A stretch of DNA of 64,000 nucleotides from Filimonas zeae (GTDB taxonomy: Bacteria > Bacteroidota > Bacteroidia > Chitinophagales > Chitinophagaceae): contig NZ_BMIB01000003.1 of assembly GCF_014641615.1 (NCBI RefSeq), positions 1,054,001 to 1,118,000 of the forward strand, read 5' to 3'. Made by a program: the position numbers and the translations under genes. The notes beneath the pieces were generated by a model. The model made no database searches. It saw only the letters and a list, made by a program, of their open reading frames with translations, and was not told the DNA's origin. Shown piece after piece: positions 17,415 through 26,411 of the stretch. Position 1 is the first letter of the stretch; the number at the start of each line of letters is the position of its first letter.

Positions 17415-19784
17415 TTAAAATTGAAGTCTGTATAAAATATCGGGAAAGAAGCCTATCTGATTGACGGCCCCTACCTTCCTGGTTACCTGGTTGTATCGTT
17501 GCACAAAAATGTTTTCGTTATTGGTCACATTCTGCAAATCCAGATAAATGGTGTGTGAGCGGTGTTTACCGGGGTTGTTTAAGCGGAAGCCAAAGCGGGT
17601 ATCTAAGCGGAAATAGCTTTTCAGCTGTTCGCTGTTATACCGGGTTTCATCCAATACTTCTTTTTGTAAGGCAATAGACCGGTCAAGATCAACCGGTGTG
17701 TAGTAACGCCCACCGCTACGGCTGCATTTAATATCTATGGTAAAGGAGTTATGGCCCTGATAGCCTATTTTCCACTCACGGCCAACGAGTACGTTCAATA
17801 CATTTTTGTTATTGAAAGTGGAATTGCGTTCTATCTGGTCGCTGCCTTTGTATTTGGCATCAAACAGAGAGCCGGTAGCCAGCAAATAAAACCCACGGCT
17901 GAAAAACTTTTCTACGGTAAGCTCAACCCCTCTGTTACTGGCGGTGCCTTTGTTTACCAGTCCCGCTTTTTCCGGAAACGTAAAGTCGGCGCCGCTGTTG
18001 AGTACAGAAAAGCCCGTAGGTATTTGTTCCACCGGTGCGTTTGAAACAGACTGGTAATAAGCTTCCGCTTTCAGTCGCCAGTCGCGGGCAAAACTCCAGT
18101 CGTACCCCAGCACATAATGATGCGCTTTTGTAAAGCCCAGTTCGCGGTTCTGTTGGTTATAGCTGCCATCGGGCTGCCGTTCCTGATACATATATACAGG
18201 CAGGGGTTGCTGCTTGTGGTGCAGGCCGTAACTGAATGTGATGCTCTTATTGCCGGCTATGGCATAGTTTACCGAGGCGCGGGGCTCCAGCGCACTGCTG
18301 CTGTTAAGCGCGTAGTAAATGCCATGCAGACCGGTATTAAGCGATAGCTTTTCTGTAAACCGGTATTTGCCCTGTACAAAAGGTTGTAACAGCCACGAAT
18401 GCCCGTTATAATCACGTATGGTTTCCCAGTCAGGTCTGCCGTCTCTGGTTCTTAGAAAAGTATTCAGACCAATCTGTTCTGCCAGCAGGCCACCCCGCAC
18501 AGTAAAACGATTGTTCATTTTGCTGTTGATGAAAGAACTGACACGCAGGCCGGTGTTGGTTGTAGATTGTTCCGTTAAATACGTTCGCTCATGGGCACCT
18601 TCATAGTAGCGGTAAGTATCGCCCTCGCTTTTTACGTGGGAATACGACACTACGGTGCGCAGGTAGCTGTTACGTCCTATATCCAGCGTATGTTTTACAC
18701 CTATGAGTCCAATACGCGATTTAAAATAACTGTCTTCATTTTTATTGGCGAACAAATCAGTAGAGTCTATATCCGCTCCTATAAAATCAATACCACTGGT
18801 GGCACCCAGGCCAAAGATGCTGAACCTGCCCAGCTTAGATTTGGCAAAGTTGAAGTGAAAGGTAAAATCCTGATAACGGGGTACTGCCGAGGTACCTACA
18901 TCCAGGCCCAGGGATTGCCCTATCTGCGCAAACGAATAACGGTATCCTACCAGAAAAGAACTGCCGTTTTTATTCCTGCTCAGAGGCCCTTCCAGCATAG
19001 CTTCCAAACCACTGAACATATTCAGCTGAATGGTTTTTTCCAGCTTGTCTTTATTACCATTGCGTAACGATATATCGAATACCGCACCGGTAGCGTTACC
19101 AAACTCTGCGGGAAAAGCACCGGTATAAAAATCAGAATTCTTCAGTGCATTGGTATTTAACGCACTTACTGCGCTACCGGTAGTACCCAGCGTGGAAAAG
19201 TGATTGGGGCTGGGGATAGGCACGCCTTCCATACGCCAGAGTACTGCGGTGGGCGAATTGCCCCGTACCACAATATCGTTACGGGAATCGTTGGTAGTGG
19301 CTACCCCCGCAAAGTTACTGGCCAGACGCGCAGGATCGTTCCGGCCACCGGCATATCGTGTAACCTCCTCCATGCTGAATGAACGGGCGCTGCTGCCGGC
19401 AAATTCATTGGCTGCCATGCCTTTTCGCGTGCGTGAGGTTACCGTAACACCATTCAGTGCACTGATGGCCTCATCCAGCGGCACATCCAACACCACCTGT
19501 TTGCCTGCGGTTACCAGTACTTCGGGAATAGTGATAGTTTTATATCCTACTATACTAAAACTAAGCTGATGCCTGCCCAGTGGCACGGCAGGCAGGCTGT
19601 AGCGCCCCAGAGAATCTGTTTTGGTGCCGAGGCTTGTGCCGGGTATGAGCACAGATACATTTACCAGCGGACGTTCCGAAGCTTTATCGGTAATAACCCC
19701 TTTTACGGTTTGTACCGGCTGCTGCGCATATAGCATAGTCAGAGCCGGCAGGCTGATGCAGAGAACAGCAATGATCCTTTTCAT
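17415..19784 (-). CDS. TonB-dependent outer-membrane receptor with carboxypeptidase-regulatory-like N-domain
   Basis: The start is placed at MKRIIAVLCISLPAL, which gives a signal peptide ending at LYAQQ; the longer frame adds 25 non-signal residues. About 789 residues. Residues ~25-110 form the CarboxypepD_reg-like domain (VKGVITDKASERPLVNVSVLIPG, GRYSLPAVPLGRHQLSFSIVGY). The plug follows (GRNDPARLASNFAGV, DIVVRGNSPTAVLWRMEGV, FPAEFGNATGAVFDI). The 22-stranded barrel runs to the C-terminal aromatic YRLQF. Receptors of this type import nutrients or metal complexes; the substrate is unknown. It lies 106 bp downstream of the LytTR regulator on the same strand, so the two-component pair may control it. 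Confidence 0.9.
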   Translation of the reverse strand: MKRIIAVLCISLPALTMLYAQQPVQTVKGVITDKASERPLVNVSVLIPGTSLGTKTDSLGRYSLPAVPLGRHQLSFSIVGYKTITIPEVLVTAGKQVVLDVPLDEAISALNGVTVTSRTRKGMAANEFAGSSARSFSMEEVTRYAGGRNDPARLASNFAGVATTNDSRNDIVVRGNSPTAVLWRMEGVPIPSPNHFSTLGTTGSAVSALNTNALKNSDFYTGAFPAEFGNATGAVFDISLRNGNKDKLEKTIQLNMFSGLEAMLEGPLSRNKNGSSFLVGYRYSFAQIGQSLGLDVGTSAVPRYQDFTFHFNFAKSKLGRFSIFGLGATSGIDFIGADIDSTDLFANKNEDSYFKSRIGLIGVKHTLDIGRNSYLRTVVSYSHVKSEGDTYRYYEGAHERTYLTEQSTTNTGLRVSSFINSKMNNRFTVRGGLLAEQIGLNTFLRTRDGRPDWETIRDYNGHSWLLQPFVQGKYRFTEKLSLNTGLHGIYYALNSSSALEPRASVNYAIAGNKSITFSYGLHHKQQPLPVYMYQERQPDGSYNQQNRELGFTKAHHYVLGYDWSFARDWRLKAEAYYQSVSNAPVEQIPTGFSVLNSGADFTFPEKAGLVNKGTASNRGVELTVEKFFSRGFYLLATGSLFDAKYKGSDQIERNSTFNNKNVLNVLVGREWKIGYQGHNSFTIDIKCSRSGGRYYTPVDLDRSIALQKEVLDETRYNSEQLKSYFRLDTRFGFRLNNPGKHRSHTIYLDLQNVTNNENIFVQRYNQVTRKVGAVNQIGFFPDILYRLQF

Positions 19785-19890
19785 ATTGTAATTGATGTTG
19801 GATGCTAAAATTGCTGCTTCTGCAGTAGCGTAAAAAACAGAGTATACCAATGACCTCAACTGTGCGACGTATAGGGCAACTGTGGCGACT

Positions 19891-20628
19891 TTATCCTTTC
19901 AGATTCCGGGATTCGATGAGGGTAAACAATTCCGTACGGTGCGAATCGCTCACAGGTATAATATGCTGCCCTATATAAATGCGGTTTTTGCGGATAGAAC
20001 TGATTTTATCGATGGCTATAATAAACGATTTGTGCACCCTGTTAAAACGGGCAGCTGGCAGGCGCTCTGCAATGGCTTTCATAGAAAGGCGCGTAATTAC
20101 AGGGGTATCTGAGCCTGTAACAAATATTTTGATATAATCTTTCAGCCCCTCAATATAACACACCTGATCTACCTCAATGCGCATCAGATCATACCCCACG
20201 TTTACGAAAAAGTAGTCTGAGGCTACCGGTAATGCGGGTACGGGAGCAGCCTGCGTTTGCTGTAAAGCATGCACGGCCGCTGCTTTGTTTACCGCTTTTA
20301 AAAAACGTTCAAATGCAACAGGCTTTACCAGGTAATCCAACACATCCAGCTCAAAGCCTTCCAGCGCATATTTTTTATAGGCAGTAACAAAAATAATCAT
20401 GGGTTTGCTGGCCATACCCGACAAACCCTGTACAAACTGTGTTCCGCTGATGCCGCCCATTTGAATATCCAGAAACACAAGGTCTATCTGCTCCTTATGC
20501 ATAATCTCCATGGCTTCATAAGCACTGCTGCAAAGCCCGGCCAGTTGCAGAAAAGGAATGCGGCGGATATTATCTTCCAGCAATTCCAGCGATAGTAATT
20601 CATCATCAACAGCCAGGCATCTGATCAT
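19891..20628 (-). CDS. LytTR-family response regulator
   Basis: A 245-residue regulator. The receiver domain has CLAVDDELLSLELL at the N-terminus, the phospho-acceptor Asp in LVFLDIQMGG (about residue 55) and the Lys in LDYLVKPVAFERF. The LytTR DNA-binding domain occupies about 140-240 (VCYIEGLKDYIKIF, LSMKAIAERLPAARFNRVHKSFII). Its start codon lies inside the 3' end of the kinase gene (23-bp overlap), a sign of translational coupling. It probably regulates its own operon or the downstream TonB receptor. Confidence 0.95.
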   Translation of the reverse strand: MIRCLAVDDELLSLELLEDNIRRIPFLQLAGLCSSAYEAMEIMHKEQIDLVFLDIQMGGISGTQFVQGLSGMASKPMIIFVTAYKKYALEGFELDVLDYLVKPVAFERFLKAVNKAAAVHALQQTQAAPVPALPVASDYFFVNVGYDLMRIEVDQVCYIEGLKDYIKIFVTGSDTPVITRLSMKAIAERLPAARFNRVHKSFIIAIDKISSIRKNRIYIGQHIIPVSDSHRTELFTLIESRNLKG

Positions 20629-21640
20629 GTAATTGTAGTTTTAAGGTAGCCTTATAGTACACCCCGCTTTTATCCACACTCACCTGATGTTTGCCAGGGT
20701 ACAGCAGCTTCAGCCGCCGCTGCAGATTTACCAGACCAATGCCCGGGGTTTTATCTTTAATAGCTATGGTGTGTGGATTGTATTTGTTCTTTACCGTTAA
20801 GGTAAGCCAGTTGCGGGTAATATCCAGCTGCATATCAATTTCCGGCTCTTCAATATCGCCAATGCCGTGTTTAAAAGCATTTTCAATCAAAGGAATCAGC
20901 AGCATAGGCTCTATACAGGAGTTTTGCCGCGCCGGGTTGTGCACATTAAACAGTATGCTTACCTTATGACCAAAGCGTAGCGTCTGCAGGTCTATATAAC
21001 TCTGGATATAGTTAATCTCATTGGCCAGGTGTACTTTTTCCTGATCAGAATCGTACAGCATATAATGCATCAGATTGCTCAGTTCCATCAGCGCCGGTTC
21101 CAGCTTGTCACTTTTTTTACGGGCCAGCGCCACCATGCTGTTGAGCGTATTGAACATAAAATGGGGGCTTACCTGCGAGCGGAGAAAAGACAATTCCATG
21201 GCCATGCCTTCGCGCAGCTTCCGGTCTTCCTTCATTACATCCATAATAAACCGATAAGCCGTACCGGTACCCATTACAAACACCACAATAAAAAATTTCA
21301 CCACAATATGTGCCCATATTACGGGCACGGGAATATCGGTTAATAAATAGCTGGCCAGCCCGGTGGCCAGGGCAATGAGCAAGCTGATAGATAAGGTGAG
21401 TATCAGATAAATACTTAACCTGCGTTTTAACAGAAAGCGTGGGTACAAAAAATAAGCGCTGGCATAACAGGCAACCGTAGTAAGCGATGTCATAAGAAAA
21501 GCCGGCACATTGTAGAAATTGGGAGCCGCCGCCGTACCCGCATCTTTCAGCGGCATCACAAAAATGGCTACCATCATTATTAACGATGTAAACAGTACGT
21601 GCAACAGTATGTTTACCAATTGCCTGGAAGATATGCGCAT
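20606..21640 (-). CDS. LytS/YehU-type sensor histidine kinase
   Basis: A 344-residue membrane kinase. Four N-terminal membrane segments (about 12-30, 47-66, 74-98, 107-130) are followed by the His_kinase domain with SPHFMFNTLNSM (acceptor His about 158) and an HATPase domain with the N box (IPLIENAFKHGI) and a glycine-rich segment (PGIGLVNLQRRL). This is the usual partner of LytTR regulators and is directly followed by one. The signal sensed is not evident. Confidence 0.94.
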   Translation of the reverse strand: MRISSRQLVNILLHVLFTSLIMMVAIFVMPLKDAGTAAAPNFYNVPAFLMTSLTTVACYASAYFLYPRFLLKRRLSIYLILTLSISLLIALATGLASYLLTDIPVPVIWAHIVVKFFIVVFVMGTGTAYRFIMDVMKEDRKLREGMAMELSFLRSQVSPHFMFNTLNSMVALARKKSDKLEPALMELSNLMHYMLYDSDQEKVHLANEINYIQSYIDLQTLRFGHKVSILFNVHNPARQNSCIEPMLLIPLIENAFKHGIGDIEEPEIDMQLDITRNWLTLTVKNKYNPHTIAIKDKTPGIGLVNLQRRLKLLYPGKHQVSVDKSGVYYKATLKLQLHDQMPGC

Positions 21641-21691
21641 ATTCCTGCAAAAATAGCATATTCAACCCGGTGCGGAAAATACCCTGCAAAA

Positions 21692-21718
21692 CAGCCCACC
21701 CGTGCGACGAGTGGGCTG
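21692..21718. promoter_or_regulatory. Inverted repeat in the divergent promoter region
   Basis: CAGCCCAC at 21692-21699 and GTGGGCTG at 21711-21718 are perfect 8-bp arms; inside them CGT and ACG can pair as well. The element sits 52 bp upstream of the LytS-type gene and 83 bp upstream of the plus-strand hypothetical gene. Because the two genes diverge, it is more likely an operator or leader hairpin than a terminator. Confidence 0.35.
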
Positions 21719-21800
21719 AGTGTGCCGATGTAATCCAGACAATCCCTCGCGAAAGGTGCAAGTGTTTGTATTTACGCAATCCACTTTTTATCTTTATGGT

Positions 21801-22409
21801 ATGGACTCTCCTTATACTTATACCCCAAGCCCTGAGTTTATCAATAGCCTGGAATTTGATTATGTGGAAACCTATTCTTTTCAAAGAGGAATAGAATATG
21901 AGGATAATCAGATAATTCTTAGAAAAGAATTTAATCTGCTGAAGGCCGAAAGTTCGGACGGAATGACACTTACTCCCGAATATAAAGCCCGGTTAGAGGA
22001 ACTAAATAAACGTTTAAATTATACTCAATACCTGTTAGATGAAAATGGCAAATTCCACCAGTCAGCCCAGAAAACAAGCACCATTTCGTCAAACGATGAA
22101 AAGCTTATGACTATTAAAGCTATTCTACAGACAGAAGTAATAACGGTACCGAGATTTCTATGCGCACCTTTTTATCGGGATGCCATAGTATTTTATGATA
22201 AAGGAGGACAAATAGTATCGGCTTTAAATATCTGCCTGAGCTGTTATTATATGGAAACAGAGCCATTTAGTAATATAAACAGCGATGTTGTCACTTATCA
22301 GCTAATAACCAACTTTTTGGTGAAGCAAAGGCACGAAGTGCCATTGATAGACAGAAAAAATATAGACGAATACACCCGTTTGATGACGCAAAATCGCCCG
22401 TTAATTTAG
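21801..22409 (+). CDS. Hypothetical protein with CxxC motif
   Basis: I take the ATG giving MDSPYTYTPSPEFIN as start (about 202 residues), since the upstream extension is low-complexity and rich in rare residues. The protein has no signal peptide or membrane segment. The C-terminal half looks folded (ITVPRFLCAPFYRDAIVFYD, GGQIVSALNICLSCYYME) and carries a CLSC pair after a beta-strand pattern, as seen in several uncharacterised Bacteroidota proteins. A TTTG / TATCTTTA pair with about 20-bp spacing directly precedes the ATG, so the transcript would have almost no leader. I do not recognise a family. Confidence 0.65.
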   Translation: MDSPYTYTPSPEFINSLEFDYVETYSFQRGIEYEDNQIILRKEFNLLKAESSDGMTLTPEYKARLEELNKRLNYTQYLLDENGKFHQSAQKTSTISSNDEKLMTIKAILQTEVITVPRFLCAPFYRDAIVFYDKGGQIVSALNICLSCYYMETEPFSNINSDVVTYQLITNFLVKQRHEVPLIDRKNIDEYTRLMTQNRPLI

Positions 22410-22535
22410 AATACGCATAACGTTAAACCATCTGGCGTGACAAAAATAAGCGCAGGAAAAGAGTAGTTCTCTGCGGGCATTAGTATATTGAGCATACTAA
22501 AACTTCAGCTAGTTTATCTATTAAAATACGCAAAC

Positions 22536-22880
22536 ATGGCATACGACATACATCTGGCTGATAGAATACGGGAGTATCTGATTACCGTACCCGGCCTTCA
22601 GATAGAAGAAAAAGAAATGTTCCGGGGCCTCACCTTTATGATAAATGGAAAAATGTGCGTAAGTGTAAGTGGAGACGAAATGATGGTACGATTTGACCCT
22701 GCCCTTCAGGATGTTTTTGCAGAAAAAAGTGGTTTCCGCGTTATGCAGATGAAAAACAGAGAATACAAAGGGTATGGATATATAAGCCCGGATGCCATAC
22801 GTAATAAAAAGGACTTCGTATTCTGGATAAAACAGTGTCTGGAATTTAATCCCCGGGCAAAAGCCAGCAAACGTAAGTGA
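22536..22880 (+). CDS. TfoX/Sxy N-terminal domain protein
   Basis: The start giving MAYDIHLADRIREYL (114 residues) is preferred over one 48 bases upstream. The sequence matches the TfoX N-terminal domain: VPGLQIEEKEMFRGLTFMINGKMCVSV, VRFDPALQDVF, YKGYGYISPDAI, FVFWIKQCLEF. In Proteobacteria TfoX regulates competence together with CRP; the short single-domain version widespread in Bacteroidota has no proven role. It is convergent with the flavin-binding protein gene. Confidence 0.88.
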   Translation: MAYDIHLADRIREYLITVPGLQIEEKEMFRGLTFMINGKMCVSVSGDEMMVRFDPALQDVFAEKSGFRVMQMKNREYKGYGYISPDAIRNKKDFVFWIKQCLEFNPRAKASKRK

Positions 22881-22908
22881 CTGATTAGTGTTTTACTCCT
22901 TGCTATTA

Positions 22909-23523
22909 TTAACCAGTACGCAATTGCTCCTGTAGCTTTTTTATCTCTGCCTCCAATTGTAAAATGTATTCGCTTTGTGATGCGAAAGCTTTGTCTACTT
23001 CTTCGCGGGTATACCGGGGCGTAATGTGTTGTGGGCAATTCCAGTCGTAGGCATCTACATCAAATACCATCATTCTTTCCGGGCGCGACTGATACTCCTC
23101 CATATCAAGCTGCGCATAAAGTGCAGGATCATCGTTGAGTTCTACTACCCTGGCGCTGGCATACAGTTTAAATCTTGTTCTTGTTGGATAATCTATCATA
23201 ATCAGCGCCACATGGTTGTTGGTTGCCAGATTGCCCACTGTTATATATTGCGCATTTCCTTTGTAATCAACAATGCCCAGTCGTTTTTTGTCCAGTACTT
23301 TAATAAAGCCTTTGGGGCCGCCCCGGTGTTGTATATAAGGGTAGCCATTCTCACCAATAGTGGCCATATAAAAACTATCCCTGGCCGCAATAAACCCCAC
23401 CTCATTTTCCGTAAGGCCATCTACATAACTCCTTTGCTCCATCCGTGCATAGCTTTTACGGCTGCCCAGTTTCTCCTGCATTTCCCTTACCGCATCTGTA
23501 AATGCCAGTGATGCATAATTCAT
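22909..23523 (-). CDS. Pyridoxamine 5'-phosphate oxidase-fold flavin-binding protein
   Basis: The start at MNYASLAFTDAVREMQ gives 204 residues; the frame extends 18 residues further without conservation. The split-barrel FMN-binding core is seen in FIAARDSFYMATIGENGYPYIQHRGG, LGIVDYKGNAQYITVGNL and VALIMIDYPTRTRFKLYASARVV, with CPQHITPRYT after it. The C-terminus is a coiled coil (ILQLEAEIKKLQEQL). Members of this group are probable flavin reductases or oxidoreductases of small molecules. Confidence 0.9.
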   Translation of the reverse strand: MNYASLAFTDAVREMQEKLGSRKSYARMEQRSYVDGLTENEVGFIAARDSFYMATIGENGYPYIQHRGGPKGFIKVLDKKRLGIVDYKGNAQYITVGNLATNNHVALIMIDYPTRTRFKLYASARVVELNDDPALYAQLDMEEYQSRPERMMVFDVDAYDWNCPQHITPRYTREEVDKAFASQSEYILQLEAEIKKLQEQLRTG

Positions 23524-23545
23524 TGCCTTAAAAATTTTTGTTCTG

Positions 23546-23770
23546 TTATTGCCGATCTCCGGCTTCTTTTTCAGCATCCACCGTACCTGATTTCCTTATA
23601 ATTTCTGACAAATCCGGTTGTTGGGCTAAAACGTCATTCCATAGTGAATCGCCGCACTCATCAGCGATTACTACCTTATCAGATATTGGTTCATCAGCTT
23701 TTTGTTCCACTCGCTCTGTGGAAGACTGCTGCTTTTTTCGATTAGGCGCTTTGTTATCCTGAATACTCAT
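23546..23770 (-). CDS. Small hydrophilic hypothetical protein
   Basis: The frame starting MSIQDNKAPNRKKQ encodes 74 residues, rich in charged amino acids (SSTERVEQKADEP, DSLWNDVLAQQPDLSEIIRKS). It lies 22 bp upstream of the flavin-binding protein gene on the same strand, so it could be the first gene of a two-gene unit. A start 72 bases further upstream adds a hydrophobic stretch that looks accidental. No family is recognised. Confidence 0.4.
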   Translation of the reverse strand: MSIQDNKAPNRKKQQSSTERVEQKADEPISDKVVIADECGDSLWNDVLAQQPDLSEIIRKSGTVDAEKEAGDRQ

Positions 23771-23951
23771 AAAAACAGTTTTAGTAATAAACACACTTAT
23801 TCCCATCAAATCTCCCATCAATAATTTAACCAGTAAAATCATTTAAATAATCGATGGTATAAATATTATTATAGCTCTGGCGTAAAGAAATTCCCATATC
23901 AGTTTATTTACCAATAAATTGCGCTGGCGCATCTAAACTTAACAGCACTAA

Positions 23952-24761
23952 ATGGGACTCTTTTCCTTTTTCAAAAAGCAAAAAAATGATACCCCACAAC
24001 CATCCCCTTACCCGGACATTACAGAGGCGGGTGGAATAACTCCGGCATTGGATAATGCGTTGCAAAACATTCAATCAGCTTATCGGTGCGTTCCGGAAGA
24101 ACTTGTTATGCATCTGGCTATGCCAATGGCCATTGCCAGTTACGGCAACAGATTTGTGCAGGTATACATGAAACGGGAAAGAAGGCTTTACCTGTTTGAG
24201 TTTTGGCAGAACGGGTTATGCCTTGCGGAGGGATACATAAGCCACCTGGTTCCTGTTGCACAGACTATTGACCTCTGGCTGAGTAGCGAATGCAGCCCAG
24301 ACGATCTGGTTGATCAGTTTCCCTTTATTGCGCCCTATGATAATTCCACTTTTAAAGAGGCTGCTAAACAGGTAGAAAAAAGGTGGGATTTTTATTGTTC
24401 GGATGGAGAATTTCCGGAACTGCAAACTTTCTTTCACCTGGCGGCACAGGATGAAGTCCTTAGTCAGTTGTGCCCCTATACAAGTCTGTACACCTTACGT
24501 TTCAGCAGATGTGCCGAATTTCCTTTTGATAGCGAAGGAATGCCCGATGTTACCCCCAAAGCTTATGAAAATTACGCCTTTTCTTTAGAGAAGAGTAAAG
24601 CACAGGCAATTACCCTTCCCCCCGATGAGGGTGAGATATTTGTAGTTATTATAAACCGTACTCAATATGTAGGGGAAGGAAATGCTACAACCGCTCTGCA
24701 ACTGGTGAAGAGTCTATTGCCTCCGGGTATAAAACCTATCAGGAAGCATGGCCAGCAATAA
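23952..24761 (+). CDS. Hypothetical protein, 269 residues
   Basis: The protein begins MGLFSFFKKQKND, a common start of small cytosolic proteins in Bacteroidota, followed by a proline-rich linker. The body has a mixed alpha/beta pattern (LVMHLAMPMAIASYGNRFVQVYM, RRLYLFEFWQNGLCLAEGYIS, IDLWLSSECSPDDLVDQFPFI, EIFVVIINRTQYVGEGNATTAL). The 'W-L-...-L-x-x-x-F-P-x-(I/V)' block is similar to that in some immunity or DUF6193-type proteins, but I cannot assign it. No signal peptide or membrane segment. Confidence 0.7.
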   Translation: MGLFSFFKKQKNDTPQPSPYPDITEAGGITPALDNALQNIQSAYRCVPEELVMHLAMPMAIASYGNRFVQVYMKRERRLYLFEFWQNGLCLAEGYISHLVPVAQTIDLWLSSECSPDDLVDQFPFIAPYDNSTFKEAAKQVEKRWDFYCSDGEFPELQTFFHLAAQDEVLSQLCPYTSLYTLRFSRCAEFPFDSEGMPDVTPKAYENYAFSLEKSKAQAITLPPDEGEIFVVIINRTQYVGEGNATTALQLVKSLLPPGIKPIRKHGQQ

Positions 24762-24793
24762 TGCTTTATAATAACTTGAGGCTAATTAAACCA

Positions 24794-24955
24794 CTAATGC
24801 AGCCATTTATTGGTATTGGCAACCTTCAGGGCCTCAGCCTTGCTATTTACCGCCTGCTTCTGATAAATATTCTTAATGTGGCTGCGTACGGTTTCTTTGC
24901 TAATGAACAAGTCCAGTGCTATTCTGGAGTAGCTCACAATTCTGGAATGCTCATG
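24794..24955 (-). pseudogene. Remnant of a LuxR-type helix-turn-helix regulator
   Basis: Read on the minus strand, 53 codons between two stops encode IALDLFISKETVRSHIKN followed by IYQKQAVNSKAEALKVAN and a terminal WLH. This is the second half of a LuxR/GerE DNA-binding domain (family: EIA-x-x-L-F-I-S-x-x-T-V-(R/K)-x-H-I-x-N-I-Y-x-K-L-x-V-x-x-R/K-x-E-A). The preceding part (LTxRExEVL) and any sensor domain are absent, and an in-frame TAG stands where the upstream helix should be. It is a gene fossil. Confidence 0.7.
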
Positions 24956-25044
24956 CTACAAAGGTATCTGAAACATAAGGCCAGTTCAATACCGCAGAAT
25001 GGGTGAATTTTAGGGCTAGCGGCTTCTTTCAAGTTAAAAAAGTT

Positions 25045-25467
25045 TTACTTCCAAAACTGCCACCACCTTCTCTTTTCGGCAGATTCTTTTAACCCGGCTT
25101 CTCCGGTGTCTTCTGCCGGAAGCGGTTGATTTATCATACCATTAAAAATGGAAAAGCAAGCGTGGTCAAAATTATGATTTGTAAGGATCTTACCCTCGTA
25201 GTCTGCTAACAACTGATCAATTTCGGTTAGGCCAAAATCTCTTGCCCTCCATTGGGGAGTTACACCATCGGCGGAAATAACATTAGGATTCGCCCCGGCT
25301 TCCAGTAAAAGTTTCACAAAATCAATATCTCCTCTGAATACAGCCCAATGTAAAGGGGTATGTCCGTTATTGTCAAGTTCATCCAGGTTTGTATTTAACC
25401 CGATAAGTTGCATTGCATAGTCGTAATCAGATTCCAATGCAGCTTTATGTATTTGATACTTTTCCAT
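25045..25467 (-). CDS. Ankyrin-repeat protein
   Basis: A 140-residue protein with about two recognisable ankyrin repeats (DNNGHTPLHWAVFRGDIDFVKLLLEAGANPN, residues ~35-65, and the partial ADGVTPQWRARDFGLTEIDQLL). The C-terminus is Trp-rich and basic (EKRRWWQFWK). Ankyrin proteins bind other proteins; the partner is unknown. It is 22 bp downstream of the AraC-type regulator and may belong to the same transcript. Confidence 0.8.
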   Translation of the reverse strand: MEKYQIHKAALESDYDYAMQLIGLNTNLDELDNNGHTPLHWAVFRGDIDFVKLLLEAGANPNVISADGVTPQWRARDFGLTEIDQLLADYEGKILTNHNFDHACFSIFNGMINQPLPAEDTGEAGLKESAEKRRWWQFWK

Positions 25468-25489
25468 TTAATATTATGGGCAAGCCCTC

Positions 25490-26398
25490 TTAACCAAACG
25501 CCGCCCGAAACTCCTGCGGGCTTTGGCTGGTTTTGCTTTTGAATAGTTTGCTGAACGACTGGGAATGCTCAAACCCCAGCTCATAGGCAATTTCGCTGAT
25601 GCTCAATTCCGTAGTACTTAGCTTTTCTTTGGCCTTTTCAATCAGCTTTTCGTGAATGTGCTGTTGTGTGCTTAACCCGGTTAATTGTTTCAATAAACTA
25701 CCCAGGTATTTGGCAGAAATATTCAGCTGGTCTGCAATGTACTGCACGGAAGGCAGGCCTCTGGAAATCAAATCTTCCTGGTTAAAGTAACCGGTAAGAA
25801 CCTCCTCTACCCGGCTGAGTATTTTGCTGTTGGTAATTTTGCGGGTAATAAACTGGCGCTCGTAAAACCGCTTTGCATAGGTAAACAACAGTTCCAGCTG
25901 TGCCACAATTACTTCCTGGCTGAATTTGTCAATATTGGCATAGTATTCATTTCTGATATTGTCTGCAATACCGTTGATAATGTTTTCCTCTTTGTCTGAC
26001 AGAAAGAGGGCTTCATTGGCTGCATAACCAAAAAATTCATACTGCCTTATCTTTTTGGCCAGTGAGGTATTCCATAAAAAATCAGGATGAATAAACAGCA
26101 TCCAACCTTCCAGCTGTACAGGCACCCCGCTATCTTCTCCGCGCAGTATCTGACCGGGTGCCGTAAAGCCCATCAACCCCTCATCAAAATCGTATTTCTG
26201 CTGGCCGTATAAAAGACCATCGCATCCCCTTTTCAACGATACCACATAAAAGTCGAACGTAACGGCGCGTATGTCCGGATCATCTTTCATCCCCTTCAAA
26301 TCAATAATACCAATTAACGGATGCTGCGGTTTGGGCAGGCCCAGTAGCCGGTGTACCTCCGTTATCGACTGTATTCTGTATGGTGTGCTATGGGCCAT
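25490..26398 (-). CDS. AraC-family transcriptional regulator
   Basis: A 302-residue regulator. The N-terminal ~170 residues form a cupin-like sensing part (LLGLPKPQHPLIGIIDLKGM). The C-terminal HTH_18 domain has two helix-turn-helix units (VQYIADQLNISAKYLGSLLKQ and SISEIAYELGFEHSQSFSKLF) and the family end KTSQSPQEFRAAF. It follows a DoxX-like and an SDR gene with gaps of 11-13 bp. Regulators in this setting commonly control their own SDR/DoxX operon in response to small organic compounds. Confidence 0.93.
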   Translation of the reverse strand: MAHSTPYRIQSITEVHRLLGLPKPQHPLIGIIDLKGMKDDPDIRAVTFDFYVVSLKRGCDGLLYGQQKYDFDEGLMGFTAPGQILRGEDSGVPVQLEGWMLFIHPDFLWNTSLAKKIRQYEFFGYAANEALFLSDKEENIINGIADNIRNEYYANIDKFSQEVIVAQLELLFTYAKRFYERQFITRKITNSKILSRVEEVLTGYFNQEDLISRGLPSVQYIADQLNISAKYLGSLLKQLTGLSTQQHIHEKLIEKAKEKLSTTELSISEIAYELGFEHSQSFSKLFKSKTSQSPQEFRAAFG

Positions 26399-26411
26399 TG
26401 CTTAAAGGTAA

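Noticed and set aside
18591-19067. Plus-strand frame of 158 codons opposite the TonB receptor at 17.4-19.8 kb
   Set aside because: Antisense shadow of the receptor; no recognisable motif.
21117-21884. Long minus-strand frame of 255 codons overlapping the LytS-type kinase
   Set aside because: Same strand but another frame than the well-supported kinase; rich in His, Cys and Arg as expected of a shadow frame.
24761-25006. Plus-strand frame of 81 codons
   Set aside because: It is antisense to the LuxR-type fossil, whose minus-strand reading gives a recognisable helix-turn-helix domain.
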